Source: Candidatus Latescibacteria bacterium 4484_7 | Lineage (GTDB): Bacteria; Krumholzibacteriota; Krumholzibacteriia; Krumholzibacteriales; Krumholzibacteriaceae | Assembly: GCA_002085285.1 (NCBI GenBank) | Contig: NATK01000116.1 | Coordinates: 1-5,789, forward strand | Direction of reading: 5' to 3' | DNA length: 5,789 nucleotides | Part shown: piece by piece, positions 1 to 5,261 of the stretch | Position numbering within the stretch: the first letter of the stretch is position 1 | Layout: each line of letters opens with the position of its first letter | Position numbers and translations under genes: made by a program | Notes under the pieces: generated by a model | Told to the model about the DNA's origin: nothing | Database searches by the model: none | The model's input: the letters and a program-made list of their open reading frames with translations, nothing else

Positions 1-285
1 TGCGAAGCGCTCGGTAAGAACGACACATCCGCAGGGCGCCTCTCCGTGTACACCAAGAAATGGAAAAAGAGCGTCGGCAGAAATAACACGCTCTTCTACC
101 ATGCTGCGGAGATCTTCTACCGCCTCGAAGACGCCGAAATGGATCGGATGATAAGAAGACTCACTTCCACACCCGGAATAATAGGCGAAAAGGGCGTGAA
201 GCCGCTGAAGATGCTTCTCGTGCTCGGAGCGGGCAATCCGAAGATCATGTTCAAGGTGATTGGCGCACTCATCAAGAAGAGATGA
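1..285 (+). CDS. C-terminal part of a geranylgeranyl-reductase-like FAD-dependent oxidoreductase (5' truncated by window edge)
   Basis: The frame is open from the first base to the TGA at 283-285, so 94 C-terminal residues are visible and the true start lies outside the window. The tail has the usual look of the geranylgeranyl/digeranylgeranylglycerophospholipid reductase family: a segment with an L-x-x-Y-x-x-x-W pattern (near LSVYTKKWKK), then amphipathic helices (EIFYRLEDAEMDRMIRRL), and a final hydrophobic Pro-containing helix ending in basic residues (ALIKKR). Family members use FAD and a reductant to saturate isoprenoid double bonds in lipids, quinones or chlorophyll side chains. The FAD-binding Rossmann domain and catalytic region are not in view, so function rests on tail similarity only. 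Another flavoprotein monooxygenase-like family is possible. The next gene begins 235 nt downstream. Confidence 0.6.
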   Translation, partial: CEALGKNDTSAGRLSVYTKKWKKSVGRNNTLFYHAAEIFYRLEDAEMDRMIRRLTSTPGIIGEKGVKPLKMLLVLGAGNPKIMFKVIGALIKKR

Positions 286-462
286 TCGAGAGACTAAATT
301 TTTGCCTTTTTGCGTAAAAAGACGCAGCGGAAACGAAAAAGACAGGCAATATCGACCAATGCGAACCGAAGTAAACGATAAAAGAAGCAACGAGGCTGCA
401 ATAGACCGCGAGCTCTGCATGTATATCATGCGGCGTGGCCCAATACGCCTGTCCGGTCGGAG

Positions 463-494
463 CGCTTATCTGCCCGGTTTCGACAGGATAAGCG
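463..494 (+). repeat. Strong hairpin (8-bp perfect stem) upstream of the hydrolase gene
   Basis: CGCTTATC at 463-470 is the exact reverse complement of GATAAGCG at 487-494. TG 471-472 can extend the stem with C484/A485 if G486 is bulged, leaving an 11-nt loop. No T-run follows, so it is not a standard intrinsic terminator. It sits inside the outer GGCGTG/CACGCC pairing (432-437 with 500-505). Confidence 0.55.
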
Positions 495-509
495 GCTGGC
501 ACGCCAGAC

Positions 510-517
510 GGAGGAAG
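510..517 (+). promoter_or_regulatory. Ribosome binding site that sets the UUG start of the hydrolase
   Basis: GGAGG at 510-514 (GGAGGAAG through 517) lies 6 nt before the in-frame TTG at 521. None of the earlier in-frame starts (for example ATG 428) shows a comparable site, and only the TTG start gives a protein of normal family length. Confidence 0.7.
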
Positions 518-520
518 AGA

Positions 521-1165
521 TTGGGGAAAAAGGTCTTGCCAAGAATATCGAGCAGTGTCGTAGGCCCCCTGCAAACGAACTGCTACATACTATCCTGCCC
601 TTACACCGCCGAAGCAATCATAGTGGATCCGGGAGCCGATGCCGAGGTAATAGCCGCACTTGTCGACCAGGCAAACCTCAAACCGGTTATGATCGTTGCA
701 ACACACGGCCACAGCGACCACATAGGCGGTGTCGCCGCCCTTCAGAGAAGGTACGGTATAGACTTCGCCCTGCACGAGTCGGACATCGATATAGTCAAAA
801 GATCGATCAAAGAAGCGCCGCTCTGGGGCCTCGGAACGATAGAAGAACCGGATATTACAAAGACATTCAAAGACGGTGACGAAATCTCTTTCGGCCGTGT
901 GACCGGCAAGATTCTTCATACCCCGGGGCATACGATAGGGGGGATATCGATCCTCTTCGAAAAATTCGTCATAGTCGGTGACACCCTCTTCAGAAGAAGC
1001 GTCGGTCGTACCGATCTTTACAGCGGCAACATGGATGACTTGACAAAATCGATAAAAGACATACTTTTCAAGCTGCCGGACGAAACAGAGGTATTCTGCG
1101 GACACGGACAACCGACGACGATCGGCGAGGAAAAAAGGGACAACCCTTTCGTATACCTATACTGA
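521..1165 (+). CDS. Metallo-beta-lactamase-fold hydrolase, glyoxalase-II-like (YcbL type)
   Basis: This is a 214-residue cytoplasmic protein when read from the TTG at 521, the usual size for single-domain members of this family. All metal ligands are visible: THGHSDH with H62, H64, D66 and H67; PGHT with H137; GDT with D154; and CGHG with H195. The N-terminal VGPLQTNCYIL strand, the SVGRTDL segment after the D154 ligand, and a C-terminal end with TTIGEEKRDNPF are typical of the YcbL-like branch. Such proteins bind two metal ions and hydrolyse thioesters such as S-lactoylglutathione or related small substrates; the physiological substrate is often unknown. No alpha-helical glutathione-binding extension is present, so classical glyoxalase II is unlikely. 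The open frame extends back to 260, but that part is not protein-like. The gene is separated from the next one by a 114-nt gap with terminator- and promoter-like features, so it is probably its own transcription unit or the end of the upstream one. Confidence 0.9.
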   Translation: MGKKVLPRISSSVVGPLQTNCYILSCPYTAEAIIVDPGADAEVIAALVDQANLKPVMIVATHGHSDHIGGVAALQRRYGIDFALHESDIDIVKRSIKEAPLWGLGTIEEPDITKTFKDGDEISFGRVTGKILHTPGHTIGGISILFEKFVIVGDTLFRRSVGRTDLYSGNMDDLTKSIKDILFKLPDETEVFCGHGQPTTIGEEKRDNPFVYLY

Positions 1166-1207
1166 ACCGAGGTGAAAAAATAATTTGGTTTCGGTGGCCT
1201 CTTTTTT
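1166..1207 (+). terminator. Weak terminator-like hairpin with T-run after the hydrolase gene
   Basis: ACCGA at 1166-1170 pairs with TCGGT at 1191-1195, and three G-U pairs can extend the stem inward (1171-1173 with 1188-1190). Six Ts follow at 1202-1207, but only after a 6-nt gap (1196-1201). An alternative short stem, GAGG 1169-1172 with CCTC 1198-1201, abuts the T-run directly. Either form is weak, so this is a possible intrinsic terminator rather than a clear one. Confidence 0.4.
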
Positions 1208-1233
1208 GCTATATCCTTATTAATAAGTATTCT
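1206..1233 (+). promoter_or_regulatory. Possible sigma70-type promoter for the ACP-ligase operon
   Basis: TTGCTA at 1206-1211 and TATTCT at 1228-1233 each match 4 of 6 consensus bases and are 16 nt apart. They lie in the most AT-rich part of the window, about 47 nt before the ACP start. The -35 overlaps the T-run of the preceding hairpin. Short AT-rich matches of this quality are common by chance. Confidence 0.3.
1216..1227. promoter_or_regulatory. 12-bp perfect palindrome, possible operator
   Basis: CTTATTAATAAG reads the same on both strands. It falls exactly in the spacer of the proposed promoter and upstream of the ACP gene, where a dimeric repressor or activator could bind. No known regulator motif is recognised, and AT-rich palindromes also arise by chance. 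Confidence 0.3.
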
Positions 1234-1267
1234 AATCAAAACTTTTACCTGACAACAATCGGTTTAC

Positions 1268-1274
1268 AAGGAGG
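1268..1274 (+). promoter_or_regulatory. Strong ribosome binding site for the UUG-started ACP gene
   Basis: AAGGAGG, a full anti-16S match, lies 5 nt before the TTG at 1280. It fixes the start of the carrier protein in the absence of a nearby in-frame ATG. Confidence 0.75.
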
Positions 1275-1279
1275 ACGAC

Positions 1280-1525
1280 TTGGACAGTAAGGAACTAATC
1301 AGAAACTTTATTCGGGAGAATTTTCTCTTCGATTCTGATGATGCGAAAATCGACGAGGAAGATTCTTTCCTGGAAAACGGGATCGTCGATTCGACCGGCA
1401 TACTCGAACTCGTATCGTTCGTCGAGGATGAATTCGGAATCGAAGTGAAGGACGAAGAACTGGTACCGGACAATTTCGACTCAATAGCGAAGCTCGCAGG
1501 CTTCATTGAAAGGAAAAAGGGTTGA
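1280..1525 (+). CDS. Acyl carrier protein (phosphopantetheine carrier)
   Basis: This is an 81-residue acidic protein, normal for a free-standing ACP. It has the expected helix pattern and a phosphopantetheine attachment site GIVDST, where S38 would receive the 4'-phosphopantetheine arm after modification by a holo-ACP synthase. The common DSL motif is DST here, a form seen in specialised ACPs outside fatty acid synthesis. Helix II continues as LELVSFVEDEFGIEV, and the C-terminal part (PDNFDSIAKLAGFIERKK) matches carrier proteins that work with discrete AMP-forming ligases. The start is TTG with a strong ribosome binding site at 1268-1274. It heads a four-gene co-directional run, and the ligase begins 71 nt downstream. 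It probably carries the acid activated by that ligase. It is unlikely to be the housekeeping fatty-acid ACP, because no fab genes are nearby and the site is DST. Confidence 0.88.
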   Translation: MDSKELIRNFIRENFLFDSDDAKIDEEDSFLENGIVDSTGILELVSFVEDEFGIEVKDEELVPDNFDSIAKLAGFIERKKG

Positions 1526-1553
1526 GGAACTAGGTCGCTCAGGGGCACTCGCA

Positions 1554-1579
1554 CATCTCAGATCCGTCCCCCCGAGATG
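1554..1579 (+). repeat. Small hairpin between the ACP and ligase genes
   Basis: CATCTC at 1554-1559 is the reverse complement of GAGATG at 1574-1579, with a 14-nt loop containing a run of six Cs (1568-1573). It lies just upstream of the ligase start, which has no obvious Shine-Dalgarno sequence, so it could affect translation of the ligase. Six base pairs could be chance. Confidence 0.35.
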
Positions 1580-1596
1580 CGGTCAAACCTATCGAT

Positions 1597-3147
1597 ATGC
1601 TTGTACAGGAATTTCTCGAAAGAAGCGCAGAAAGGCTGCCCGACAAAACGGCGATAGTCGCCGCCGGAGAACGCTTGACATTCGCTCAGATAGACGCCGA
1701 GGCCAACCGAATGGCCGGCGCGCTGAAAAAACTCGGAGTCCAATACGGTGACAGAGTCGCCGTATTCATGGACAACGGCTGGGAGGTCGTTGTCTCGATC
1801 TTCGGCATTCTAAAAGCGGACGCCGTCTTTCTCGTCGTCAACCCAACGACAAAACCTCAGAAGCTGTCGTTCATCCTCAACAACTGCCGTGCCACGGCGC
1901 TGGTGACGCAGGCGAACAAGCTCAAGAATGCGCTCCCCGCGGTGGAGAGCGTTCCCTCGATCGAAGCAATCGTCGTTAGAGGCGAGGCGAGAGGTGTAGA
2001 TCTCGAAACGATCGACTCGGGGAAAAATATCGTCTCATGGGAAAATGCACTGGAAGGAATGGGCGAAGAAAGACCTGAAAGAAAAGGTATAGACATAGAT
2101 CTCGCATCGCTCATCTACACATCCGGTTCGACTGGAAATCCCAAGGGCGTGATGATGACGCATCAGAACATGGTCGCCGCATCGACCTCGATCACGACAT
2201 ACCTCGAGAACAGGGAAGACGACATCATTCTCAACGTGCTGCCGCTCTCATTCGACTACGGTCTCTATCAGGTGATCATGGCGGCACAGTTCGGCGGCAC
2301 TGTGGTGCTGGAAAAGTCGTTTCTCTATCCATACGCAGTGATCAAGCTCCTAAAGGAGGAAAAGGCGACAGGACTGCCGATCGTTCCAACGATATCGGCG
2401 ATACTCCTTCAGATGAAAGAACTGAAGAACGAGAATTTCGACCAACTGCGCTACATCACGAACACCGCTGCGGCGCTTCCCGTAAAACACATCATCGGGC
2501 TCAAGGAGCTCTTTCCAACTGCAACGATCTACTCGATGTACGGGCTGACCGAGTGCAAACGCGTCTCTTACCTACCCCCCGAGGAGCTGGACAGGCGCCC
2601 GACTTCGGTCGGCAAGGGGATGCCAAACGAGCAGGTCTACCTCGTTGATGACGAGGGAGTGCAGATAACAGAGCCCGGCGTCATAGGCGAGCTCGTCGTC
2701 CGGGGAGCCAATGTAATGAAGGGCTATTGGGAAAATCCCGAAGAGACGGAGAAGGTGTTGAAACCAGGGCCATATCCCTGGGAAAGGATACTCTACACAG
2801 GAGACCTCTTCAAGATGGACAAAGACGGATTTCTCTACTTCGTCGCAAGGAAGGACGATATCATAAAGAGCCGCGGCGAGAAGGTCAGCCCTAAAGAGGT
2901 GGAGAATGTACTCTATTCGATAGACGGAGTACTCGAAGCAGCGGTGATAGGAGTCCCGGACGAGCTCCTCGGAGAAGCGGTCAAGGCCTTCGTAGTGCTA
3001 AAGGACGGAGTGAATCTAAGCGAAAAAGAGATTCTCGCATACTGCTCCAAGAGACTCGAAGACTTCATGATGCCCAAGTATATAGAGTTTCGAAAAGAGC
3101 TGCCAAAAACATCCACAGGCAAGATCACGAAAAAAAACCTCGCTTGA
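1597..3147 (+). CDS. AMP-forming acyl-CoA/acyl-ACP ligase (ANL superfamily)
   Basis: This 516-residue protein has all core motifs of the adenylate-forming (ANL) superfamily: the ATP-binding loop YTSGSTGNPKG at 174-184, YGLTE at 315-319, YTGD at 400-403, the hinge region ARKDDIIKSRGEKVSP at 417-432, and the C-terminal catalytic lysine K509 in PKTSTGKI. It should activate a carboxylic acid as acyl-AMP and transfer it to a thiol, either CoA or, given the neighbour, the ACP arm. The N-terminus (EFLERSAERLPDKTAI) begins at a normal point. A TAG at 1531 excludes any start further upstream than the ACP-ligase gap. The LPLSFDYGLYQ segment at 215-225 resembles my recollection of ligases associated with exosortase (PEP-CTERM) loci, but this is not verified. 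No clear Shine-Dalgarno precedes ATG 1597, which is unusual here. The gene ends 17 nt before the next. Substrate is unknown; amino acids and short or modified fatty acids are all possible. Confidence 0.9.
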   Translation: MLVQEFLERSAERLPDKTAIVAAGERLTFAQIDAEANRMAGALKKLGVQYGDRVAVFMDNGWEVVVSIFGILKADAVFLVVNPTTKPQKLSFILNNCRATALVTQANKLKNALPAVESVPSIEAIVVRGEARGVDLETIDSGKNIVSWENALEGMGEERPERKGIDIDLASLIYTSGSTGNPKGVMMTHQNMVAASTSITTYLENREDDIILNVLPLSFDYGLYQVIMAAQFGGTVVLEKSFLYPYAVIKLLKEEKATGLPIVPTISAILLQMKELKNENFDQLRYITNTAAALPVKHIIGLKELFPTATIYSMYGLTECKRVSYLPPEELDRRPTSVGKGMPNEQVYLVDDEGVQITEPGVIGELVVRGANVMKGYWENPEETEKVLKPGPYPWERILYTGDLFKMDKDGFLYFVARKDDIIKSRGEKVSPKEVENVLYSIDGVLEAAVIGVPDELLGEAVKAFVVLKDGVNLSEKEILAYCSKRLEDFMMPKYIEFRKELPKTSTGKITKKNLA

Positions 3148-3152
3148 ATGGG

Positions 3153-3158
3153 AAGGAG
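3153..3158 (+). promoter_or_regulatory. Ribosome binding site that selects ATG 3165 for the NAD-synthase-like gene
   Basis: AAGGAG lies 6 nt before ATG 3165. The earlier in-frame TTG at 3144 overlaps the ligase stop codon and has no comparable site, so the later ATG is preferred. Confidence 0.65.
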
Positions 3159-3164
3159 AATTTC

Positions 3165-4139
3165 ATGGAATTCAACAAAAATATTCTGAAGATCGACACC
3201 GAAGAGGTGGCGTCGAAGCTCGAAGAATTCATAAGAGACAAGGTGAAGAATTTCTTCAGGATGAAGGGGATCGTAATAGGCCTGAGCGGTGGTATCGATT
3301 CGGCCGTGGCGGCTGCATTGTCGGTAAGGGCCGTCGGAGCGGAAAGGGTGTTCGGCGTACTTCTTCCCGAAGCCGACTCGAGCCCTTTGAGCAGGGAGCT
3401 GGGAAGGCTCATGGCCGAAAATCTCGGGATCGAATACGAAGAGGTCGATATCACGCCTATGCTGGAGAGCTTCGGCGTCTATGAAAAACGCGACCGCATC
3501 GTAAAGAAGCATTTCCCCGACATAAGCGGCGGTTACAAATTTAGATTGTCTCTGCCCCAGGATCTGCTCGAAAAGAGCACCCTGAACGTCTACTACCTCG
3601 AAGTAAAGACAGAGGACGGCAAGGTGCTCAAGGCAAGGCTGCCTCACGAGGATTTCTTAGGGATGATGGCGGCGAACGACATCAAGCAGCGCACTAGGAT
3701 GACACAGCTATACTACGAGGCAGAGAAGAGACATTACGTAGTCTGCGGAACGACGAACAGGTCCGAGGCTGTACAGGGATTCTTCGTCAAGTATGGAGAC
3801 GGCGGTGTCGACATCGAGCCTCTCTCCACGCTCTACAAAGACCAGATATATCAGCTCGGCGAATATCTCGGCATACCAAAAGAGATCCTCTCGAGAACAC
3901 CGAGTCCCGATACGTACAGCTACGAGGTGAGCGATAAGGAATTTTATTTCAGGCTCCCATATGAGACCGTAGACATGATCCTGTATGCTATGGAGAACAA
4001 CATCGACAAGGAGACGGTGGCGAAGTCGTTAAAGCTCGATATGGATCAACTGGAAAGGGCATGGGGGGACCTCGAGAGAAAATACAGGGCGACGGAACAT
4101 CTAAGACAGATGCCGCCTGTACCCGACAATATTCCCTGA
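3165..4139 (+). CDS. NAD-synthase-like PP-loop ATP pyrophosphatase (NadE homologue, long variant)
   Basis: The 324-residue product has the NadE fold signature: the pyrophosphate loop LSGGIDSAVAA with SGGIDS at 41-46, the IKQRTRM segment at 173-179 (NIKAR-RM in ordinary NadE), GTTNRSE at 195-201, and KYGDGGVDIEPLSTLYKDQ at 209-227. NadE adenylates the carboxylate of nicotinate adenine dinucleotide and amidates it with ammonia. No N-terminal nitrilase (glutaminase) domain is present, so it would use free ammonia or a separate donor. Compared with ordinary ammonia-dependent NadE (about 250-275 residues) it is longer. Roughly 40-50 extra residues lie between the P-loop and the IKQRTRM segment (about 105-165), and the C-terminal region carries EFYFRLPYETVD and RATEHLRQMPP. 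I recall such long NadE paralogues from surface-polysaccharide loci but cannot verify this here. Placement between an acyl ligase and a sugar-amidotransferase-like gene suggests it amidates a pathway intermediate rather than making NAD. True NAD synthase activity remains possible. Confidence 0.82.
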   Translation: MEFNKNILKIDTEEVASKLEEFIRDKVKNFFRMKGIVIGLSGGIDSAVAAALSVRAVGAERVFGVLLPEADSSPLSRELGRLMAENLGIEYEEVDITPMLESFGVYEKRDRIVKKHFPDISGGYKFRLSLPQDLLEKSTLNVYYLEVKTEDGKVLKARLPHEDFLGMMAANDIKQRTRMTQLYYEAEKRHYVVCGTTNRSEAVQGFFVKYGDGGVDIEPLSTLYKDQIYQLGEYLGIPKEILSRTPSPDTYSYEVSDKEFYFRLPYETVDMILYAMENNIDKETVAKSLKLDMDQLERAWGDLERKYRATEHLRQMPPVPDNIP

Positions 4140-4186
4140 TTACATGCCCTGCCGAGCAGTGGCGCTGAAAAAAGAAAGGAAAAGAA

Positions 4187-5182
4187 ATGAAGAGATGTAA
4201 AAGGTGCGGGCTTCCCGAGACATTCCCCGGGATAAAATTCGACGAGGAAGGGATATGCAACTTCTGCAGGTCCTATCGTGGAGACGAAAAGCTCGAAAAG
4301 GCGATGACAAAGTACCGCAACAAATTCGATAAGCTGCTCGAGGAGAAGAAACGCGCAGGGAGCTATGACGCACTCATGGCATACAGCGGAGGCAAAGACT
4401 CCTCATACACGCTGAAGGTGTTGAGGGAAAAGTACAATCTCTCGATCCTCGCTCTAACCATGGACAACGGTTTCATTTCCCCCACGACGATCGAAAACAT
4501 CAACAACGTCGTAGAGAAACTCGGAGTCGATTTGATCATCTACAAACCGCGCTTCGACATTCTAAGGACACTTTTCAGCACAGCCAAGGACTCGGATATC
4601 TACCCGAGGAAGACTCTTGAACGAGCGAGCACGATCTGCACGACCTGCATGGGGATAATAAAGTTCATATCGCTGAGACTCGCCATCGAGAAGAATATTC
4701 CTTTCATCGCTTACGGATGGTCGCCCGGGCAGGCGCCGGTCGAGGCGTCGATATTCAGGAACAATCCATCAATGATACGCAGCATGCAAAAGGTGCTCCT
4801 CGAACCTATGAGAAAGATAGTCGGTGACGACATTCTCCAGTACTTTCTCACAGAAGAGCACTTCACCATGGAGGATAGGTTCCCCTACAACGTAAGTCCC
4901 ATGGCGTTCCTCGAGTACGACGAGGAGAAGATAATCAAAGAGATCGCAGAGCTTGGCTGGAGGAAACCCGATGATACCGATCCAAACTCCACGAACTGTC
5001 TGCTCAACACATTCGGGATAAAGATCCACAGGGAGCGGCTGGGATTCCACCCATACGCCTATGAGCTGGCCAACCTCGTTAGAGAAGGCTACATGGACCG
5101 TGACGAAGCCGTAGAAAGACTCGAAACGAAGGAAGACGAACGCATCCTCGAACTCGTCAAGAAAAAGCTTGGAATCGATTGA
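4187..5182 (+). CDS. PP-loop ATPase resembling N-acetyl-sugar amidotransferase (WbpG/PseA-like)
   Basis: This is a 331-residue cytoplasmic protein. It starts with a zinc-ribbon-like pair, C4-x2-C7 and C24-x2-C27, set in the RCxxCGLPETFPGIKFDEEG context typical of N-acetyl-sugar amidotransferases. The PP-loop SGGKDSS at 67-73 binds ATP. A further CTTC (C151, C154) and C271 in NSTNC follow. The C-terminal part (GFHPYAYELANLVREGYM, then RDEA) also fits the family. Known members (WbpG, PseA) convert an acetamido group on a bacterial sugar to an acetamidino group, with ammonia from a HisH-like glutaminase. No glutaminase gene is seen here. The CxxC...C pattern also recalls the iron-sulfur tRNA thiolases TtcA/TtuA, so sulfur transfer is an alternative. 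The start ATG 4187 has AAAGGA at 4175-4180. The gene follows the NadE-like gene by 47 nt and is the last of the apparent operon. Confidence 0.82.
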   Translation: MKRCKRCGLPETFPGIKFDEEGICNFCRSYRGDEKLEKAMTKYRNKFDKLLEEKKRAGSYDALMAYSGGKDSSYTLKVLREKYNLSILALTMDNGFISPTTIENINNVVEKLGVDLIIYKPRFDILRTLFSTAKDSDIYPRKTLERASTICTTCMGIIKFISLRLAIEKNIPFIAYGWSPGQAPVEASIFRNNPSMIRSMQKVLLEPMRKIVGDDILQYFLTEEHFTMEDRFPYNVSPMAFLEYDEEKIIKEIAELGWRKPDDTDPNSTNCLLNTFGIKIHRERLGFHPYAYELANLVREGYMDRDEAVERLETKEDERILELVKKKLGID

Positions 5183-5212
5183 GCATGTGAAGCGACGCAG
5201 GATCGGTTGATC

Positions 5213-5247
5213 GGGCATCCTTGATCCAATGGGCAGGGATCATGCCC
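5213..5247. terminator. Hairpin between convergent genes, possible bidirectional terminator
   Basis: GGGCA 5213-5217 pairs with TGCCC 5243-5247, and TGATCC 5222-5227 pairs with GGATCA 5237-5242. Together they give 11 pairs around a one-sided 4-nt bulge and a 9-nt loop. It lies in the 79-nt gap between the plus-strand PP-loop gene and the minus-strand hydrolase, the expected place for transcription stop signals. Neither side has a good T-run, so intrinsic termination would be weak. Confidence 0.4.
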
Positions 5248-5261
5248 TCGCTCTGGTTTCC

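Larger units (their letters stand above)
286..520 (+). other. Gene-free stretch with several inverted repeats; candidate structured leader of the downstream hydrolase gene
   Basis: No frame here encodes a recognisable protein. The frame that is open from 260 is rich in Arg and Ser and has no conserved look. Visible inverted repeats are: TGCGT 311-315 with ACGCA 322-326; TTGCCT 302-307 with AGGCAA 344-349; GCATG 417-421 with CATGC 427-431; CGCTTATC 463-470 with GATAAGCG 487-494 (8 bp, extendable by 2 pairs around a bulged G); and GGCGTG 432-437 with CACGCC 500-505. The last two nest, giving a multi-stem fold that ends 4 nt before the GGAGG at 510-514. I could not match it to any riboswitch or RNA family I know. 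It may be a leader, a small RNA or only an untranslated region. Confidence 0.4.

Noticed and set aside
302..349. Intrinsic terminator after the reductase-like gene
   Set aside because: The TGCGT/ACGCA and TTGCCT/AGGCAA pairings exist, but the T-runs lie before or within the stem, and no T-run follows on the plus strand.
432..505. Possible tRNA gene
   Set aside because: The length and outer stem are suggestive and a TTTCGA occurs at 478-483, but the would-be T-stem CCCGG has no complement in place, and there is no anticodon arm or D-loop consensus.
260..520. Long N-terminal extension of the metallo-hydrolase (open frame from 260)
   Set aside because: The extension is Arg/Ser-rich with no conserved look and overlaps the previous gene. 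The TTG at 521 has a GGAGG 6 nt upstream and gives the normal family length.
590..1111. 173-residue open frame on the minus strand
   Set aside because: It is antisense to the metallo-hydrolase, whose complete set of metal ligands shows the plus strand is the coding one.
3144..3164. TTG 3144 as the start of the NadE-like gene
   Set aside because: It overlaps the ligase stop codon and lacks its own ribosome binding site, whereas ATG 3165 has AAGGAG at the right distance.
2913..3647. 244-residue open frame on the minus strand
   Set aside because: It lies antisense to the ligase 3' end and the NadE-like gene, both of which have clear catalytic motifs. The antisense product has no recognisable motif.
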